64,000 bases of DNA from Roseicella frigidaeris (GTDB lineage: Bacteria > Pseudomonadota > Alphaproteobacteria > Acetobacterales > Acetobacteraceae), in NCBI RefSeq assembly GCF_003258945.1, contig NZ_QLIX01000005.1, forward strand, positions 62,001 through 126,000. Reading direction: 5' to 3'. Shown here in pieces: positions 25,299 to 34,309 of this stretch. Each line of letters starts with the position of its first letter. Position 1 is the stretch's first letter. The notes beneath the pieces were generated by a model. The model searched no databases. It was not told where the DNA came from and saw only the letters and a list, made by a program, of their open reading frames with translations. Position numbers and translations under genes: made by a program.

Positions 25299-27047
25299 TC
25301 AGAAGCGGGCGACCGCTCCGAAGAGCAGACGGCTGGCGGTGCCGTGCCCAGCCTGGCCAGGGCCGGTCGCCTCGCTGCCTCCATACAGGTCACGCCGGGT
25401 GAACAGATATTCCAGGCCGATGTCCAGCCAGCCGGTGTTCACCCGGCCATCCGCCCCCGCCTCGGCAAAGGGGCTCCAGATCAGGTTGGCGAAGGCCTGC
25501 AGCAACTCCCGGTTCAACGCCGTCGCCGCCGCGGAACCCGGGACATAAAGCCGCGCATAGGCGGGGAAATCCTGCCGCGACCAGGACCAGGAGAAATTGC
25601 TGCGCCATTGCGGCGCCCAGAAGCGCCGATAGGCGGCGGTCACGCCCCAGGTGGGGATCGGGTTCAGGCTGACGCCGGCCTGTGCGCCGGGCAGGCCGAG
25701 ATTGCTGGCCGCATCGATGCCGCCGCTGCTGCCGAAGAAGTACCGCCCGATGCCCTCCCCGTAATAGCCGCCGAGGACGAACTCGTCGGGGCCGAACCAG
25801 GGGGACAGGATGCGCATGGGCATGCGGACATGGCCGGCCAGGCCCCAGCCGGTGGCATCCACGGTCTGCGACGCCACGCCGGCATTGGTCCCGGCGGTGC
25901 GGACCTGCAGCCCGCGCAGCAGGCCGCGCAGCCCCAGCTCCCAGCCCGCATCGCGGTAGGTCAGCCGGCCGAGGATGTCCGGCATGTGGTTGAAGGCCGG
26001 GCTCGCGCCGCCCTGCAGCCGGGCGGTCGGCGCGACGACGCCATCGGCCGAGACGAAATTGGTGTCCGGCGCCTCGAGGGAGGCCTGCCCGGTCAGCCCC
26101 GGCGCCAGCCGCCCGGTGACGCGCAGCTGCACCTGCCGCACGAAGGACTGGTTCAGGTTGGTGGCGTCGATGATGGTCTCGAACAGCCCCTCGTTCCACA
26201 GGCTGTTGGTGAAGCCGGCCAGCACCTTCAGCTGCTCCGGCCCGATCTCGGCCCAGGCCTGGCGCAGCCGGAAGACGGCGTTGTTCTCGAGCGCCGAGCC
26301 GCCGCCGAAATCGCCCTCCAGCCGCGTCTCCAGCGTGCCCCAGCCGGTCAGGCTGCGGGTGTCGACGCCGATGCGGCTGAACCGCCCGCTCATCCCGAAA
26401 TCGCCGCCCTGCCGATCGGCGGCGCTGCCCCGCAGGGGGATGAGCGAGGGCGCCGGCGCATCGCTCTGGTTGCGGCCGCCGAAATCCTGCCAGCCGGTGA
26501 CCTTGGCGAAGCCGTAGAGCCGCACCTGCGAGTCGACGCCGGGAACGCGGAAGGCGATGCCCGGCAGGTCGGAGCGGAGGGCGTCGCCGCCCTCCCCCAT
26601 GAAATCCTGGCGGCCGACCGGGTCGGGCGGCGCCAGGCCGGGCACCGGCGCGGTCACGGCCGTCACCTTCGCCTGCGCCGCCTCCGCCTCCCGCCGCGCC
26701 GCGCGGGCCTCGGCGGCGGCGGCGCGGGCCTCGCGGGCGGCCGCCTCGGCCTCGGCCTGGGCGCCGAGGGGCGCGCCAGGGGGGGCGCCAAGGGGGGCGA
26801 CAGGGCGCGAGGCCGGGACGGCGGCCCTGGCCGGGGCCTGGCGCGGCGGGGCGGCATTCCGCCGGTCCCGCGCCTCCAGCCGGTCGAGGCGACGCTGCAG
26901 CACCTCGAGCTGGCGGCGCAGCTCGGCATTGGTGAGGGCATCGTCGCCCTGCGCCCTGCCGGCCGAGATGCCGGCGAGGCCTGCCAGCAGCAGGGCCAAG
27001 CCGGCACGCGCGCCCCACCCGCCGCAGCTTGCGGCCAGCGGCGTCAT
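25299..27047 (-). CDS. DcaP-like trimeric outer-membrane porin
   Basis: A 582-aa outer-membrane protein. It has a signal peptide, then a periplasmic coiled-coil (NAELRRQLEVLQRRLDRLEARD), a low-complexity Ala/Arg/Glu stretch (about 90-125), and a beta-barrel beginning near VRLYGFAKVTGWQDF and ending in a C-terminal Phe after LFGAVARF, the outer-membrane insertion signal. The N-terminal coiled coil plus barrel layout fits the DcaP family, porins for dicarboxylates and related small anions. The start ATGA overlaps the upstream lipoprotein stop. Ligand specificity is unknown. Confidence 0.85.
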   Translation of the reverse strand: MTPLAASCGGWGARAGLALLLAGLAGISAGRAQGDDALTNAELRRQLEVLQRRLDRLEARDRRNAAPPRQAPARAAVPASRPVAPLGAPPGAPLGAQAEAEAAAREARAAAAEARAARREAEAAQAKVTAVTAPVPGLAPPDPVGRQDFMGEGGDALRSDLPGIAFRVPGVDSQVRLYGFAKVTGWQDFGGRNQSDAPAPSLIPLRGSAADRQGGDFGMSGRFSRIGVDTRSLTGWGTLETRLEGDFGGGSALENNAVFRLRQAWAEIGPEQLKVLAGFTNSLWNEGLFETIIDATNLNQSFVRQVQLRVTGRLAPGLTGQASLEAPDTNFVSADGVVAPTARLQGGASPAFNHMPDILGRLTYRDAGWELGLRGLLRGLQVRTAGTNAGVASQTVDATGWGLAGHVRMPMRILSPWFGPDEFVLGGYYGEGIGRYFFGSSGGIDAASNLGLPGAQAGVSLNPIPTWGVTAAYRRFWAPQWRSNFSWSWSRQDFPAYARLYVPGSAAATALNRELLQAFANLIWSPFAEAGADGRVNTGWLDIGLEYLFTRRDLYGGSEATGPGQAGHGTASRLLFGAVARF

Positions 27048-27325
27048 CGCGGGGGCGAGGCGCGTCCGGCAGCGACGCCCTGCTCGAAGGCACGATCGCG
27101 GCTCTGCACGTGGCGGTCCCAGACGAAGCCGCCGGTGCCGCCGGCCGCGGCGCCGATCGCGGCGCCCAGGCCGGCATTGCCGGCCATGGCGCCGATCAGC
27201 GCGCCGCCGGCGGCGCCGCCGGCGGCGCCCGTCATGGTGCGTTGGGTGGTGGGGTCGAGGTCGGCGCAGGCCGCGAGGGAGAGGGTCGCAGCCAGCAGGC
27301 CGGCAGGGGCGAGGCGCAGCGTCAT
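27044..27325 (-). CDS. small glycine-zipper lipoprotein
   Basis: A 93-aa lipoprotein. It has a signal peptide with lipobox SLAAC, a short linker, then a glycine-zipper hairpin (about residues 33-68, GAAGGAAGGALIGAMAGNAGLGAAIGAAAGG) of the OmpA-like/SlyB type and a short charged tail. It probably inserts into or lies along the outer membrane. The start at 27325 is chosen because CAGGAG lies eight bases upstream and the signal sequence begins there. It is 16 bp after the Rap1a-like gene and overlaps the porin gene by 4 bp. Confidence 0.82.
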   Translation of the reverse strand: MTLRLAPAGLLAATLSLAACADLDPTTQRTMTGAAGGAAGGALIGAMAGNAGLGAAIGAAAGGTGGFVWDRHVQSRDRAFEQGVAAGRASPPR

Positions 27326-27341
27326 GGCGATGGCTCCTGGC

Positions 27342-27752
27342 TCAGCGACGGCTGGTGCGGCTGGCACGGCCGGCGGGCGTCGGCTGCGCCGGGCAGGGAT
27401 AGGTGGTCGCGGCCCAGCGCATCAGGCCATCCACCGCCGGCTCGGCGCCGTATTGCGGGTTGCTGCGCGCCCAGGCGACGAAGGAGGCCTGGGCCGCATC
27501 GAAGCTCGGCGAGGGGTCCGGCAGGCAGAAGATCGGCGGCCGGCTGACCGAGATTTCCCGGTGGTACTGGCCGGCGCCGGTCATGAAGCCGCGGCAATAG
27601 CCGGTGGCGGTGGCGCCCGCCACGTCGCGCCCCTCGCTGGCGCAGGCCTCGGCGAGGGTGGCGGTGGTGGTGCCCTGGGCCGGCGCCTGCGCCAGGGCCG
27701 GGCCCGCCAGCAGCGCCGCAGCGCCGGCCGCCATCATCAGGGAAAGCCGCAT
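27342..27752 (-). CDS. secreted Rap1a/Tai-like domain protein
   Basis: A 136-aa protein with a signal peptide (cut after PALA). The mature region matches the Rap1a/Tai immunity-protein pattern: a first Cys in EACASE, GYCRGFMTG, then PPIFCLPD, a helix (FVAWARSNPQYGAEPAVDGLMRWA) and a closing YPCP, giving four cysteines for two disulfides. In Serratia the named members neutralise a type VI amidase effector, but most homologues are orphans of unknown role, as here. AAGGAG seven bases upstream supports the start at 27752. It is the first gene of the four-gene envelope set. Confidence 0.8.
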   Translation of the reverse strand: MRLSLMMAAGAAALLAGPALAQAPAQGTTTATLAEACASEGRDVAGATATGYCRGFMTGAGQYHREISVSRPPIFCLPDPSPSFDAAQASFVAWARSNPQYGAEPAVDGLMRWAATTYPCPAQPTPAGRASRTSRR

Positions 27753-28096
27753 GCCAATCTCCTTCCTGCATCCCATCCGCCCGGGGACCGCGCACCGCCG
27801 CCGGCGCACGACCCGGATCGCCCGGGACCTCGATCCCATGGCCGCCCGGTTGTCGGTTTGATCCGCGAAGGGCTCGGTCGCCCTCCCTGGATCCGGTGCG
27901 GCCATTCCTGCGTCGTTGCTATGGAAGGCTAAATCGGACGGCGGGGCCGGGCATTCGCTGCCGGTACCAGGGCTGTGCCGCTCGTCCCGTTCAACCGGTC
28001 CGCACCGTGGCCGAGCGCGGCGGGGGCTCCCCGGCGATGGCGCCCTGCCGCCCGCCACCCTGCCGGCCCGGCAGTCCCCGGCGCCGCCAGCAGCCC
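27753..28096. other. 344-bp intergenic region
   Basis: The region upstream of the Rap1a-like gene and downstream of the MipA-like gene, both on the minus strand. It should hold the promoter of the envelope operon, but no clear -35/-10 pair stands out in the GC-rich sequence. No RNA gene, repeat or plausible small ORF was found. Confidence 0.4.
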
Positions 28097-28915
28097 CTAC
28101 CAGGTATAGGCCAGCGCCACCCCGCCGATGAACTGGTCGCGCGAGCCCCGCTGGACGATCGGGCTGCCGGCGACCTCGTCGGAGAGGCGCATGTAGGCCA
28201 TGCCCGCGCCCAGGGTCCAATTGTCGCGGAACCGCCAGACGATGGCGGGCCAGGCCGTCAGCGTCGTGAAGCCGCCCTTGGGTTCGAAGGCGCGCAGGCC
28301 GCTCGCGGCGGCGCCGGCCGCGGAGACGCCGTAGAAGTAGCGGTTGTGCGCGGCCGAGGCGAAGCGCGTCACCAGGCCGGCCCCCACGAAGATCTCCCGC
28401 GACAGCGGCACCCAGAGGCTCGCCGAGGGGACGAGGGCGGCACCGCCATAATGGCCGGAGGCATCCGCCAGCACCGCCACGCCGGCCCTGGCGCGGAAGG
28501 GAATGCCATTCGTGTTGAAATAGGCCACGGTGAACCGCCCACCGAGTTCCACGCCCGCATCGAGGCTGCCGAGCGCACGAACCTGCCGATCCTCGGCGCC
28601 GGAGCGGCCGAAGCGGTAATTCAGCGCCGGGCCTGCCTGGAAGGTGGGGCTGTCGATCAGGTTCAACTCGGCGAAGGGGCCGGTGATGGCGGCGAAGCGC
28701 TCCCCGCCGAGCGAGACGCGGCCGACCGGCGCCGCCCCCCCTTCCAGTCGGCTGGAGCCGCTGTATTCCGGCGCGAAGCCGCCGCCGGCGCCGAGGAAGT
28801 TCGGCATGATGTCCGCGAAGGAGGGCTGCGCCGCGGCCGGATCCGGTCGCGCCATCGCCAGCAGGCCCATGGCGCAGGACAGCAACGCGACGCGCTGGCG
28901 GAGCTTGGTCGGCAT
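28097..28915 (-). CDS. MipA/OmpV family outer-membrane protein
   Basis: A 272-aa beta-barrel protein with a signal peptide (ALLSCAMGLLAMARPDPAAAQ). The early block FLGAGGGFAPEYSGSSRLEGGAAPVGRVSLG and the end block WTLGAGMAYMRLSDEVAGSPIVQRGSRDQFIGGVALAYTW are the MipA/OmpV signature, closing in an aromatic residue as outer-membrane barrels do. Family members have been tied to scaffold roles for murein enzymes or to resistance and porin functions. The start at 28915 is the first Met before the signal sequence. It stands alone, with about 390 bp of non-coding DNA upstream. Confidence 0.87.
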   Translation of the reverse strand: MPTKLRQRVALLSCAMGLLAMARPDPAAAQPSFADIMPNFLGAGGGFAPEYSGSSRLEGGAAPVGRVSLGGERFAAITGPFAELNLIDSPTFQAGPALNYRFGRSGAEDRQVRALGSLDAGVELGGRFTVAYFNTNGIPFRARAGVAVLADASGHYGGAALVPSASLWVPLSREIFVGAGLVTRFASAAHNRYFYGVSAAGAAASGLRAFEPKGGFTTLTAWPAIVWRFRDNWTLGAGMAYMRLSDEVAGSPIVQRGSRDQFIGGVALAYTW

Positions 28916-29303
28916 CGGATGAAGGTTCCCCCGGGCGGGCGGCGCCCGCGGCGGCCGCCTGCCGCCACCAATGCCACCCGCTGCCATCGCCGGTGCCGCT
29001 GCTGGAATGCGCGGCACCGTGGTGGAACGCTTGGTACGGTGGCCATGGCCGCCGGGCATCCGCACCCGTCGTGCCGGCGACCGAGGCGCCAGCCCGTCTC
29101 CACCCAGGCTGGCTGGCGCCGCCCCGCCCGCCAGGGCCGCGCGGCGAACCGCCCCGGCGCGCGGCCGATGCCCCGCACGGCTAGGGCGTTTGCCGCCCAT
29201 CTGCGGTCACGCAGGCTGCGCTGGTGGCCTGCGGCGTAGGAAGCGACGGAACGCCCCTTCTCCGTCGGCTCCCTCCAGGACGGCCGGGCTTCGGCCCCCT
29301 GCC
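28916..29303. other. 388-bp intergenic region with a GC hairpin
   Basis: The region between the start of the MipA-like gene and the end of glmS, both on the minus strand. A perfect 9-bp stem (28991-28999 with 29011-29019, CGGTGCCGC/GCGGCACCG, 11-nt loop) sits in the middle. It could end glmS transcripts or fold in the MipA leader. No coding sequence is credible here. Confidence 0.45.
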
Positions 29304-31127
29304 CTATTCCACCGTGACGCTCTTCGCCAGGTTGCGCGGCTGGTCCACATCCGTGCCCTTCAGCACCGCCACATGATAGGCGAGGAGCTGCACCGGGATG
29401 GCGTAGAGGATCGGCGTCGAGAAGGCGCCGACCTTGGGCAGCTCGATCACATGCTCGGCGAAGCGCGAGAGCGGCGCCACGCCATCGGCATCGGTGAAGG
29501 CCATGATGCGCCCGCCGCGCGCCGCCGCCTCCTGCAGGTTGGAGGCGGTCTTCTCGAAGAGCGGCCCGGTCGGGCAAAGGGCGATCACCGGCACAGCGCT
29601 GTCGATCAGCGCGATCGGCCCGTGCTTCATCTCCCCCGCCGCATAGCCCTCGGCATGGATGTAGCTGATCTCCTTCAGCTTCAGCGCGCCTTCCAGCGCG
29701 ATCGGGTAGAGGCTGCCGCGGCCGAGGAAGAGCACGTCCCGCGCCTTCGCCACCTCCGCCGCGAGGTCGCGGATCTGCGCATCCTGTTCCAGGATCTGCG
29801 CCGCCTGGCTCGGCACCTCGAGCAGCGCCTGGGTCAGCCGCCCCTCGTCGAGGGTCGAGAGCTCCCGCCGCGCCCGGCCGAAGCCGATGGCGAGGCAGGC
29901 CATGACCGCAAGCTGGGCGGTGAAGGCCTTGGTCGAGGCGACGCCGATCTCCGGCCCGGCCACGGTCAGCACCGCGCCGTCGCTCTCCCGCGCCATAGAG
30001 CTCTCGGGCACGTTGACCACCGAGAGCACCTTCTGCCCGCCCGCCTTCAGCAGCCGCAGCGCCGCCATGGTGTCCGCCGTCTCGCCGGACTGCGAGACCA
30101 GGATGGCGGCGCCGCCCTCGGCCAGAGGCGGGTCGCGGTAGCGGAACTCGCTGGCGACATCGGCATCCACCGGCAGCCGCGCCAGCTCCTCGATCCAGTA
30201 GCGGCCGACCGCGCCGGCGAGGAAGGCGCTGCCGCAGGCGGAGATGGTCAGCCGCGGCACCCGCGCCGGGTCGAAGGGCAGGCGCGGCAGGCGCACCTCG
30301 AGCGTCTTCGGGTCGAGATACTGTCGCAGCGTGTCGCCGAGCACCGCCGGATGCTCGTGCAGCTCCTTCTCCATGAAGTGGCGGTAGTTGCCCTTGCCCA
30401 CCGCGGCGCCGGAGACGGCGGTGACCACCACCTGGCGCTCGACCGGCTGGTGCGCGGCGTCGAAGAACTGCGCCCCCTCGCCGTCCACCACGGCCCAGTC
30501 GCCCTCCTCGAGATAGGCGATGCGGCGGGTGAGCGGGGCGAGGGCCAGCGCGTCGGAGCCGACGAACATCTCGCCCTCGCCGAAGCCGATGGCGAGCGGC
30601 GCGCCCTGGCGGGCGCAGAGCAGCAGCTTCGGATGGCCGGAGAAGATGGCGGCGAGGGCGAAGGCGCCGTGCACCCGCTTCAGCGCCGCGGCGAAGGCCT
30701 CGCGCGGCGGGCTGCCATGGGCGAGGTAGTCGTCCACCAGCCGCACGAAGGTCTCGGTGTCGGTCTCGGTCTCGAAGACGGCGCCCTTGGCCTCCAGCTC
30801 GGCCCGCAGCTCGGCATGGTTCTCGATGATGCCGTTATGGACCACGCTGACCCGGCGGGTGGAATGCGGATGCGCGTTGCGCTCGGTCGGCGCGCCATGC
30901 GTCGCCCAGCGGGTATGGCCGATGCCGGTGGTGCCGGTCAGCGGCTCGCGCTCCAGCGCCGCGGCCAGGTTGCCGAGCTTGCCCTCGGCGCGCCGCCGCT
31001 CGATATGGCCGTTCACCAGCGTGGCGATGCCGGCGCTGTCATAGCCGCGATATTCCAGCCGCCGCAGCGCCTCCAGCAGCAAGGGCGCCGCCTCGGCCTT
31101 CCCCACGACCCCCACGATGCCGCACAT
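29304..31127 (-). CDS. glmS: glutamine-fructose-6-phosphate aminotransferase (isomerising)
   Basis: A 607-aa enzyme that makes glucosamine-6-phosphate from fructose-6-phosphate and glutamine, the entry to UDP-GlcNAc, peptidoglycan and LPS. The N-terminal Cys nucleophile directly follows Met (MCGIVG). The glutaminase motifs HTRWATHGAPTERNAHPH and SVVHNGIIENH follow, then two SIS domains, and the protein ends in the conserved NLAKSVTVE. Length is normal. It follows glmU by 39 bp on the same strand, so both steps of GlcNAc activation are made together. Confidence 0.97.
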   Translation of the reverse strand: MCGIVGVVGKAEAAPLLLEALRRLEYRGYDSAGIATLVNGHIERRRAEGKLGNLAAALEREPLTGTTGIGHTRWATHGAPTERNAHPHSTRRVSVVHNGIIENHAELRAELEAKGAVFETETDTETFVRLVDDYLAHGSPPREAFAAALKRVHGAFALAAIFSGHPKLLLCARQGAPLAIGFGEGEMFVGSDALALAPLTRRIAYLEEGDWAVVDGEGAQFFDAAHQPVERQVVVTAVSGAAVGKGNYRHFMEKELHEHPAVLGDTLRQYLDPKTLEVRLPRLPFDPARVPRLTISACGSAFLAGAVGRYWIEELARLPVDADVASEFRYRDPPLAEGGAAILVSQSGETADTMAALRLLKAGGQKVLSVVNVPESSMARESDGAVLTVAGPEIGVASTKAFTAQLAVMACLAIGFGRARRELSTLDEGRLTQALLEVPSQAAQILEQDAQIRDLAAEVAKARDVLFLGRGSLYPIALEGALKLKEISYIHAEGYAAGEMKHGPIALIDSAVPVIALCPTGPLFEKTASNLQEAAARGGRIMAFTDADGVAPLSRFAEHVIELPKVGAFSTPILYAIPVQLLAYHVAVLKGTDVDQPRNLAKSVTVE

Positions 31128-31166
31128 CGCCCCTGATCCTCTTCGCTCGCCGCCGATCCCACCGCG

Positions 31167-32495
31167 TCAGGCCTTGCGTCCGCCGGCCTGCTTGCCCCTG
31201 AAGCCCCGCCCCGCCTTGGTCGCCTGGCGCCCGCGCGCGATGGCGAGGGCATCGTCCGGCACGTCCTCGGTGATGACGCTGCCGGCCGCGACCAGGGCGC
31301 GGTCGCCCACCCGGACAGGCGCCACCAGGGCGGTGTCGCTGCCGATGAAGGCGCCCGTACCGATGGTGGTGCGGTGCTTGTTCATGCCGTCATAGTTGCA
31401 CGTAATCGTTCCGGCGCCGATGTTAGAATGCGCCCCGACCGTCACGTCACCGAGATAGGACAGGTGATTAACCTTCGCCCCCTCGGCGAGGCTGGCGGCC
31501 TTCAGCTCGACGAAATTGCCGACATGCGCCGCGGACCCCACCTCGGTGCCGGGGCGCAGCCGGGCGAAGGGGCCGATGATGGCGCCGCTGCGCACCACGC
31601 AGCCCTCGAGATGGCTGAAGGCGCGGATCTCGACCCCGTCCTCCACCGTGACGCCGGGGCCGAAGACCACGTTGGGCCCGATGCTCACATCCTGGCCGAG
31701 CCGCGTGTCCCAGGCGAGGAAGACCGTCTCCGGCGCGGTCAGGGTGGCGCCGCCGGCCATCGCCGCCGCGCGCAGCCGCGCCTGCATCCCCGCCTCGAGC
31801 CCGGCGAGCTCGGCGCGGCTGTTGGCGCCGGCCAGCTCCGCCTCCGCCGCCTCCTCGGCCACCACGCGGCGGCCATCGGCCACGGCGAGGCCGACGATGT
31901 CGGTCAGATAGTACTCGCCCTTGGCATTGTCGTTGCCGATGGCGTCCAGCCAGCGGCAGAGATCGCCCGCCGGGGCGCAGACCACGCCGGCGTTGCAGAG
32001 GCCGACCGCGCGCTCCGCCTCGCTCGCATCGGCCCATTCGACGATGCGCGCGACATCGCCCGCCGCATCCTGCAGCACCCGCCCGTAGCGGCCGGGATCC
32101 TGCGGGCGCATGGCGAGCAGGGCGAGGCCGACCCCCTCCGGCCCGGCCCGGCGCCGCACCAGCCGCTCGATGGTCGGGGTCTCGATCAGCGGGTTGTCAG
32201 CATAGAGCACCGCGACATCGCCGGGGAAGTCGCGCAGCAGCGGCGCCGCCTGGCGGGCCGCATGGCCGGTCCCCAGGCGCTCGGCCTGCACCACGGTGGC
32301 GTGCGGCGCGACGGCGCGCTCCAGCGTCAGCATGCCCGGCCCGACCACGACGACGATGCGCTCGAAGACCGGTTCGCAGGCGGCGAGGAGGTGGTTGATC
32401 ATCGGCCGCCCCGCCACGGGGTGCATGGCCTTGGGCAAGGCGCTCCGCATGCGGGTGCCGAGACCGGCGGCGAGGATGATGGCGGCAGCGGGCAT
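31167..32495 (-). CDS. glmU: bifunctional GlcN-1-P acetyltransferase / GlcNAc-1-P uridyltransferase
   Basis: A 442-aa bifunctional enzyme giving UDP-GlcNAc. The N-terminal nucleotidyltransferase begins IILAAGLGTRMRSALPKAMHPVAGRPM and continues with LGTGHAARQA and LYADNPLI. From about residue 235 a left-handed beta-helix of hexapeptide repeats carries the acetyltransferase (VHLSYLGDVTVGAHSNIGAGTITCNYDG is replaced here by the close VNHLSYLGD form). It is slightly shorter than the 456-aa E. coli enzyme, mostly at the ends. It is the first gene of the glmU-glmS pair and divergent from the phosphatase gene. Confidence 0.97.
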   Translation of the reverse strand: MPAAAIILAAGLGTRMRSALPKAMHPVAGRPMINHLLAACEPVFERIVVVVGPGMLTLERAVAPHATVVQAERLGTGHAARQAAPLLRDFPGDVAVLYADNPLIETPTIERLVRRRAGPEGVGLALLAMRPQDPGRYGRVLQDAAGDVARIVEWADASEAERAVGLCNAGVVCAPAGDLCRWLDAIGNDNAKGEYYLTDIVGLAVADGRRVVAEEAAEAELAGANSRAELAGLEAGMQARLRAAAMAGGATLTAPETVFLAWDTRLGQDVSIGPNVVFGPGVTVEDGVEIRAFSHLEGCVVRSGAIIGPFARLRPGTEVGSAAHVGNFVELKAASLAEGAKVNHLSYLGDVTVGAHSNIGAGTITCNYDGMNKHRTTIGTGAFIGSDTALVAPVRVGDRALVAAGSVITEDVPDDALAIARGRQATKAGRGFRGKQAGGRKA

Positions 32496-32656
32496 GGCGT
32501 CTCCGGGTATCGGCCGGGGCTGGCCGGGGCAAGGGAAGCTGGATCAAGAAGCTTTGCCAGGTGTGACCGGACCGGCCGCCCGGCGTCCATCGCCTGGCGC
32601 ACAGCCCGGCCGTCTCACCCCTTGCCGGTCCGCGCCGGGATGTTCTAGGCCGGATC

Positions 32657-33307
32657 ATGCCCCGTACCGCCGTCTTCGACCTCGACGGCACGCTGGTCGA
32701 CAGCGCGCCCGACATCCACGCCGCCCTCGACCGCCTGGTGGCGGAAGAGGGCCGCCCGCCCTTCACCCGGGCGGAGGTGACTGGGATGATCGGCGACGGG
32801 GTCCGCGCCCTGATCGAGCGGGCCGCCGCCGCCCGCGACCTGCCCTTCTCCGAGGCGCTGCTGGCGCGCTTCACCGCCGACTACACGGCGCGGGCGGCGG
32901 AGGCGACGGCGCTCTTCCCCGGCATCGCCGCGGCGCTCGATGCGCTGGCGGGCCTGGGCTGGCGCCTGGCGGTCTGCACCAACAAGCCGGCGGCGGCGAC
33001 CGCGGCGCTGCTGGCGGCGCTCGGCCTCGACGGCCGCTTCGCCGCGGTCGGCGGCGGCGACAGCTTCCCGGTGCGCAAGCCCGATCCGGGGCATCTGCTC
33101 GGGACGCTGGCGGCGGCCGGCGGCGATCCGGCGCGGGCGGTCATGATCGGCGACCACCGCAACGACGTGCTGGCGGCGCGGGGCGCCGGCCTGCCCTGCC
33201 TCTTCGCCGGCTGGGGCTACGGCACGCTCGCCATGGCCGAGGGCGCGGCCGGCATCGCCCGCAGCCCGGCGCAGCTAGTGCCGCTGCTGCGCGACCTCCT
33301 GCCCTGA
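32657..33307 (+). CDS. gph: HAD family phosphatase, phosphoglycolate phosphatase-like
   Basis: A 216-aa HAD hydrolase. Motif I is FDLDGTLVDSAPD with the nucleophile Asp, motif II is in CTNK, motif III Lys is in VRKPDP, and motif IV is GDHRNDV. The all-helical cap lies at about residues 15-85. Closest named function is 2-phosphoglycolate phosphatase, which clears phosphoglycolate from oxygenation or DNA repair, but HAD substrate calls from sequence are tentative. Its 3' end overlaps the convergent DUF3108 gene by 33 bp. Confidence 0.88.
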   Translation: MPRTAVFDLDGTLVDSAPDIHAALDRLVAEEGRPPFTRAEVTGMIGDGVRALIERAAAARDLPFSEALLARFTADYTARAAEATALFPGIAAALDALAGLGWRLAVCTNKPAAATAALLAALGLDGRFAAVGGGDSFPVRKPDPGHLLGTLAAAGGDPARAVMIGDHRNDVLAARGAGLPCLFAGWGYGTLAMAEGAAGIARSPAQLVPLLRDLLP

Positions 33308-34093
33308 GGGCAGCGCCTCGACCCCGGCCAGCACCACCCGGATGGTGCCGAACCAGCGGCTCGGCATCTCGATCCGCACCGGGATCGGCTCGCGGCCCGG
33401 CAGGGGGCGGGCGAACCAGACGGTCGCGGGCTGCGGCCGGCGCGCCTCCTCCGGGTCCTCCTCGCCGCGGCGGCCGGCCAGCAGCCGGCTCTCGAAGGCG
33501 CAGCGCAGCGCCGGCCCGGCGACGCCGCCTTCCGCCGGCAGGCTTTCCATCCCGACCGTCGTCACGCTGTAATCCGCCCGCCGCCGCCCGTCATAGACCG
33601 CCGCGGCGGCGTCGCAGCGGCCGGTGCGGGCGACGGTGCGGGTCAGCTTGGCCAGCGCCGAGAGCGCATCCATGGTGTTGCGGGTGAGGCCCTCCGGCAC
33701 CGCCTCGCGATCCGCCTCGTTCGGCGGGTCGAGGGCCCGCAGCACCGGCTGCCCCGGGCTCGGCCAGTCCAGCGCCACCTCCCGCCGGCCGCCGCGCCAG
33801 ATCCCCTCCACCCGGTAGCGGACCGGGACGGGCTCGCCGCCCTGCCAGCGCCCCTCGGCGCTCGTCACCTGGTCGCCGCGGCTGAGGACCCCGGCGAGGC
33901 CGGTGGTGCGGATATGGGTGCGGACCCGGTAGCGCGGCCCGTCGAGAGCGAGTTCCGCCTCGACATCCATCACCTGCAGCCCGGCGGCGCGGACGAGGTA
34001 ATGGGCGAGCAGCGTCTCCGCCGCGGCCTGCGGGGCCGGGAGGGCGAGCAGGCCGGCCAGGCAGGCCGGGTGGAGCAGCCAGGAACGCGCCAT
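33275..34093 (-). CDS. DUF3108 domain secreted protein
   Basis: A 272-aa protein with a signal peptide (LLALPAPQAAAE). The family pattern begins ETLLAHYLVRAAGLQVMDVEAEL and continues with YRVRTHIRTTGLAGVL and the segment giving the ending WFARPLPGREPIPVRIEM, typical of DUF3108 proteins in alphaproteobacteria. These are thought to be periplasmic lipid- or polymer-related beta-proteins, but no activity is established. Two cysteines (RTGRCDAAAAV, ALRCAFES) could form a disulfide. The last 33 bp overlap the gph gene on the other strand. Confidence 0.85.
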   Translation of the reverse strand: MARSWLLHPACLAGLLALPAPQAAAETLLAHYLVRAAGLQVMDVEAELALDGPRYRVRTHIRTTGLAGVLSRGDQVTSAEGRWQGGEPVPVRYRVEGIWRGGRREVALDWPSPGQPVLRALDPPNEADREAVPEGLTRNTMDALSALAKLTRTVARTGRCDAAAAVYDGRRRADYSVTTVGMESLPAEGGVAGPALRCAFESRLLAGRRGEEDPEEARRPQPATVWFARPLPGREPIPVRIEMPSRWFGTIRVVLAGVEALPSGQEVAQQRH

Positions 34094-34234
34094 GCGCCAG
34101 GATAGGGAGGGTCGCCGCAGCGCAGCAACCGCCGTGGTGCCGTCTGGCCATAACAGCCTGTCGAGCCGGCGCGCCGGCTGCGCTCCGGGGCCGGCTTGAC
34201 TCCGCCCCGCCCGCCGCCTATTCCCCGGCCTCCC

Positions 34235-34309
34235 GGGCGCGTAGCTCAGCGGGAGAGCATTCGCTTCACACGCGAAGGGTCACAGGTTCAATCCCTGTCG
34301 CGCCCACCA
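34235..34309 (+). tRNA. tRNA-Val (anticodon CAC)
   Basis: A 75-nt cloverleaf can be read directly. The acceptor stem GGGCGCG pairs with CGCGCCC, the D-arm is GCTC-AGCGGGA-GAGC, the anticodon stem TTCGC/GCGAA encloses the loop TTCACAC with anticodon CAC (valine, GUG codon), and the T-arm ACAGG-TTCAATC-CCTGT follows. The discriminator is A and the CCA end is encoded. No integrase or other island mark lies next to it. Confidence 0.97.

Noticed and set aside
27342-27752. Rap1a-like protein as evidence of a type VI secretion immunity pair
   Set aside because: No effector amidase or type VI gene lies nearby; the neighbouring genes are a lipoprotein and a porin, so only the domain resemblance is claimed.
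34235-34309. tRNA-Val as an integration site for a mobile element
   Set aside because: No integrase, no repeated tRNA 3' end in the neighbouring sequence, and composition on both sides is alike.
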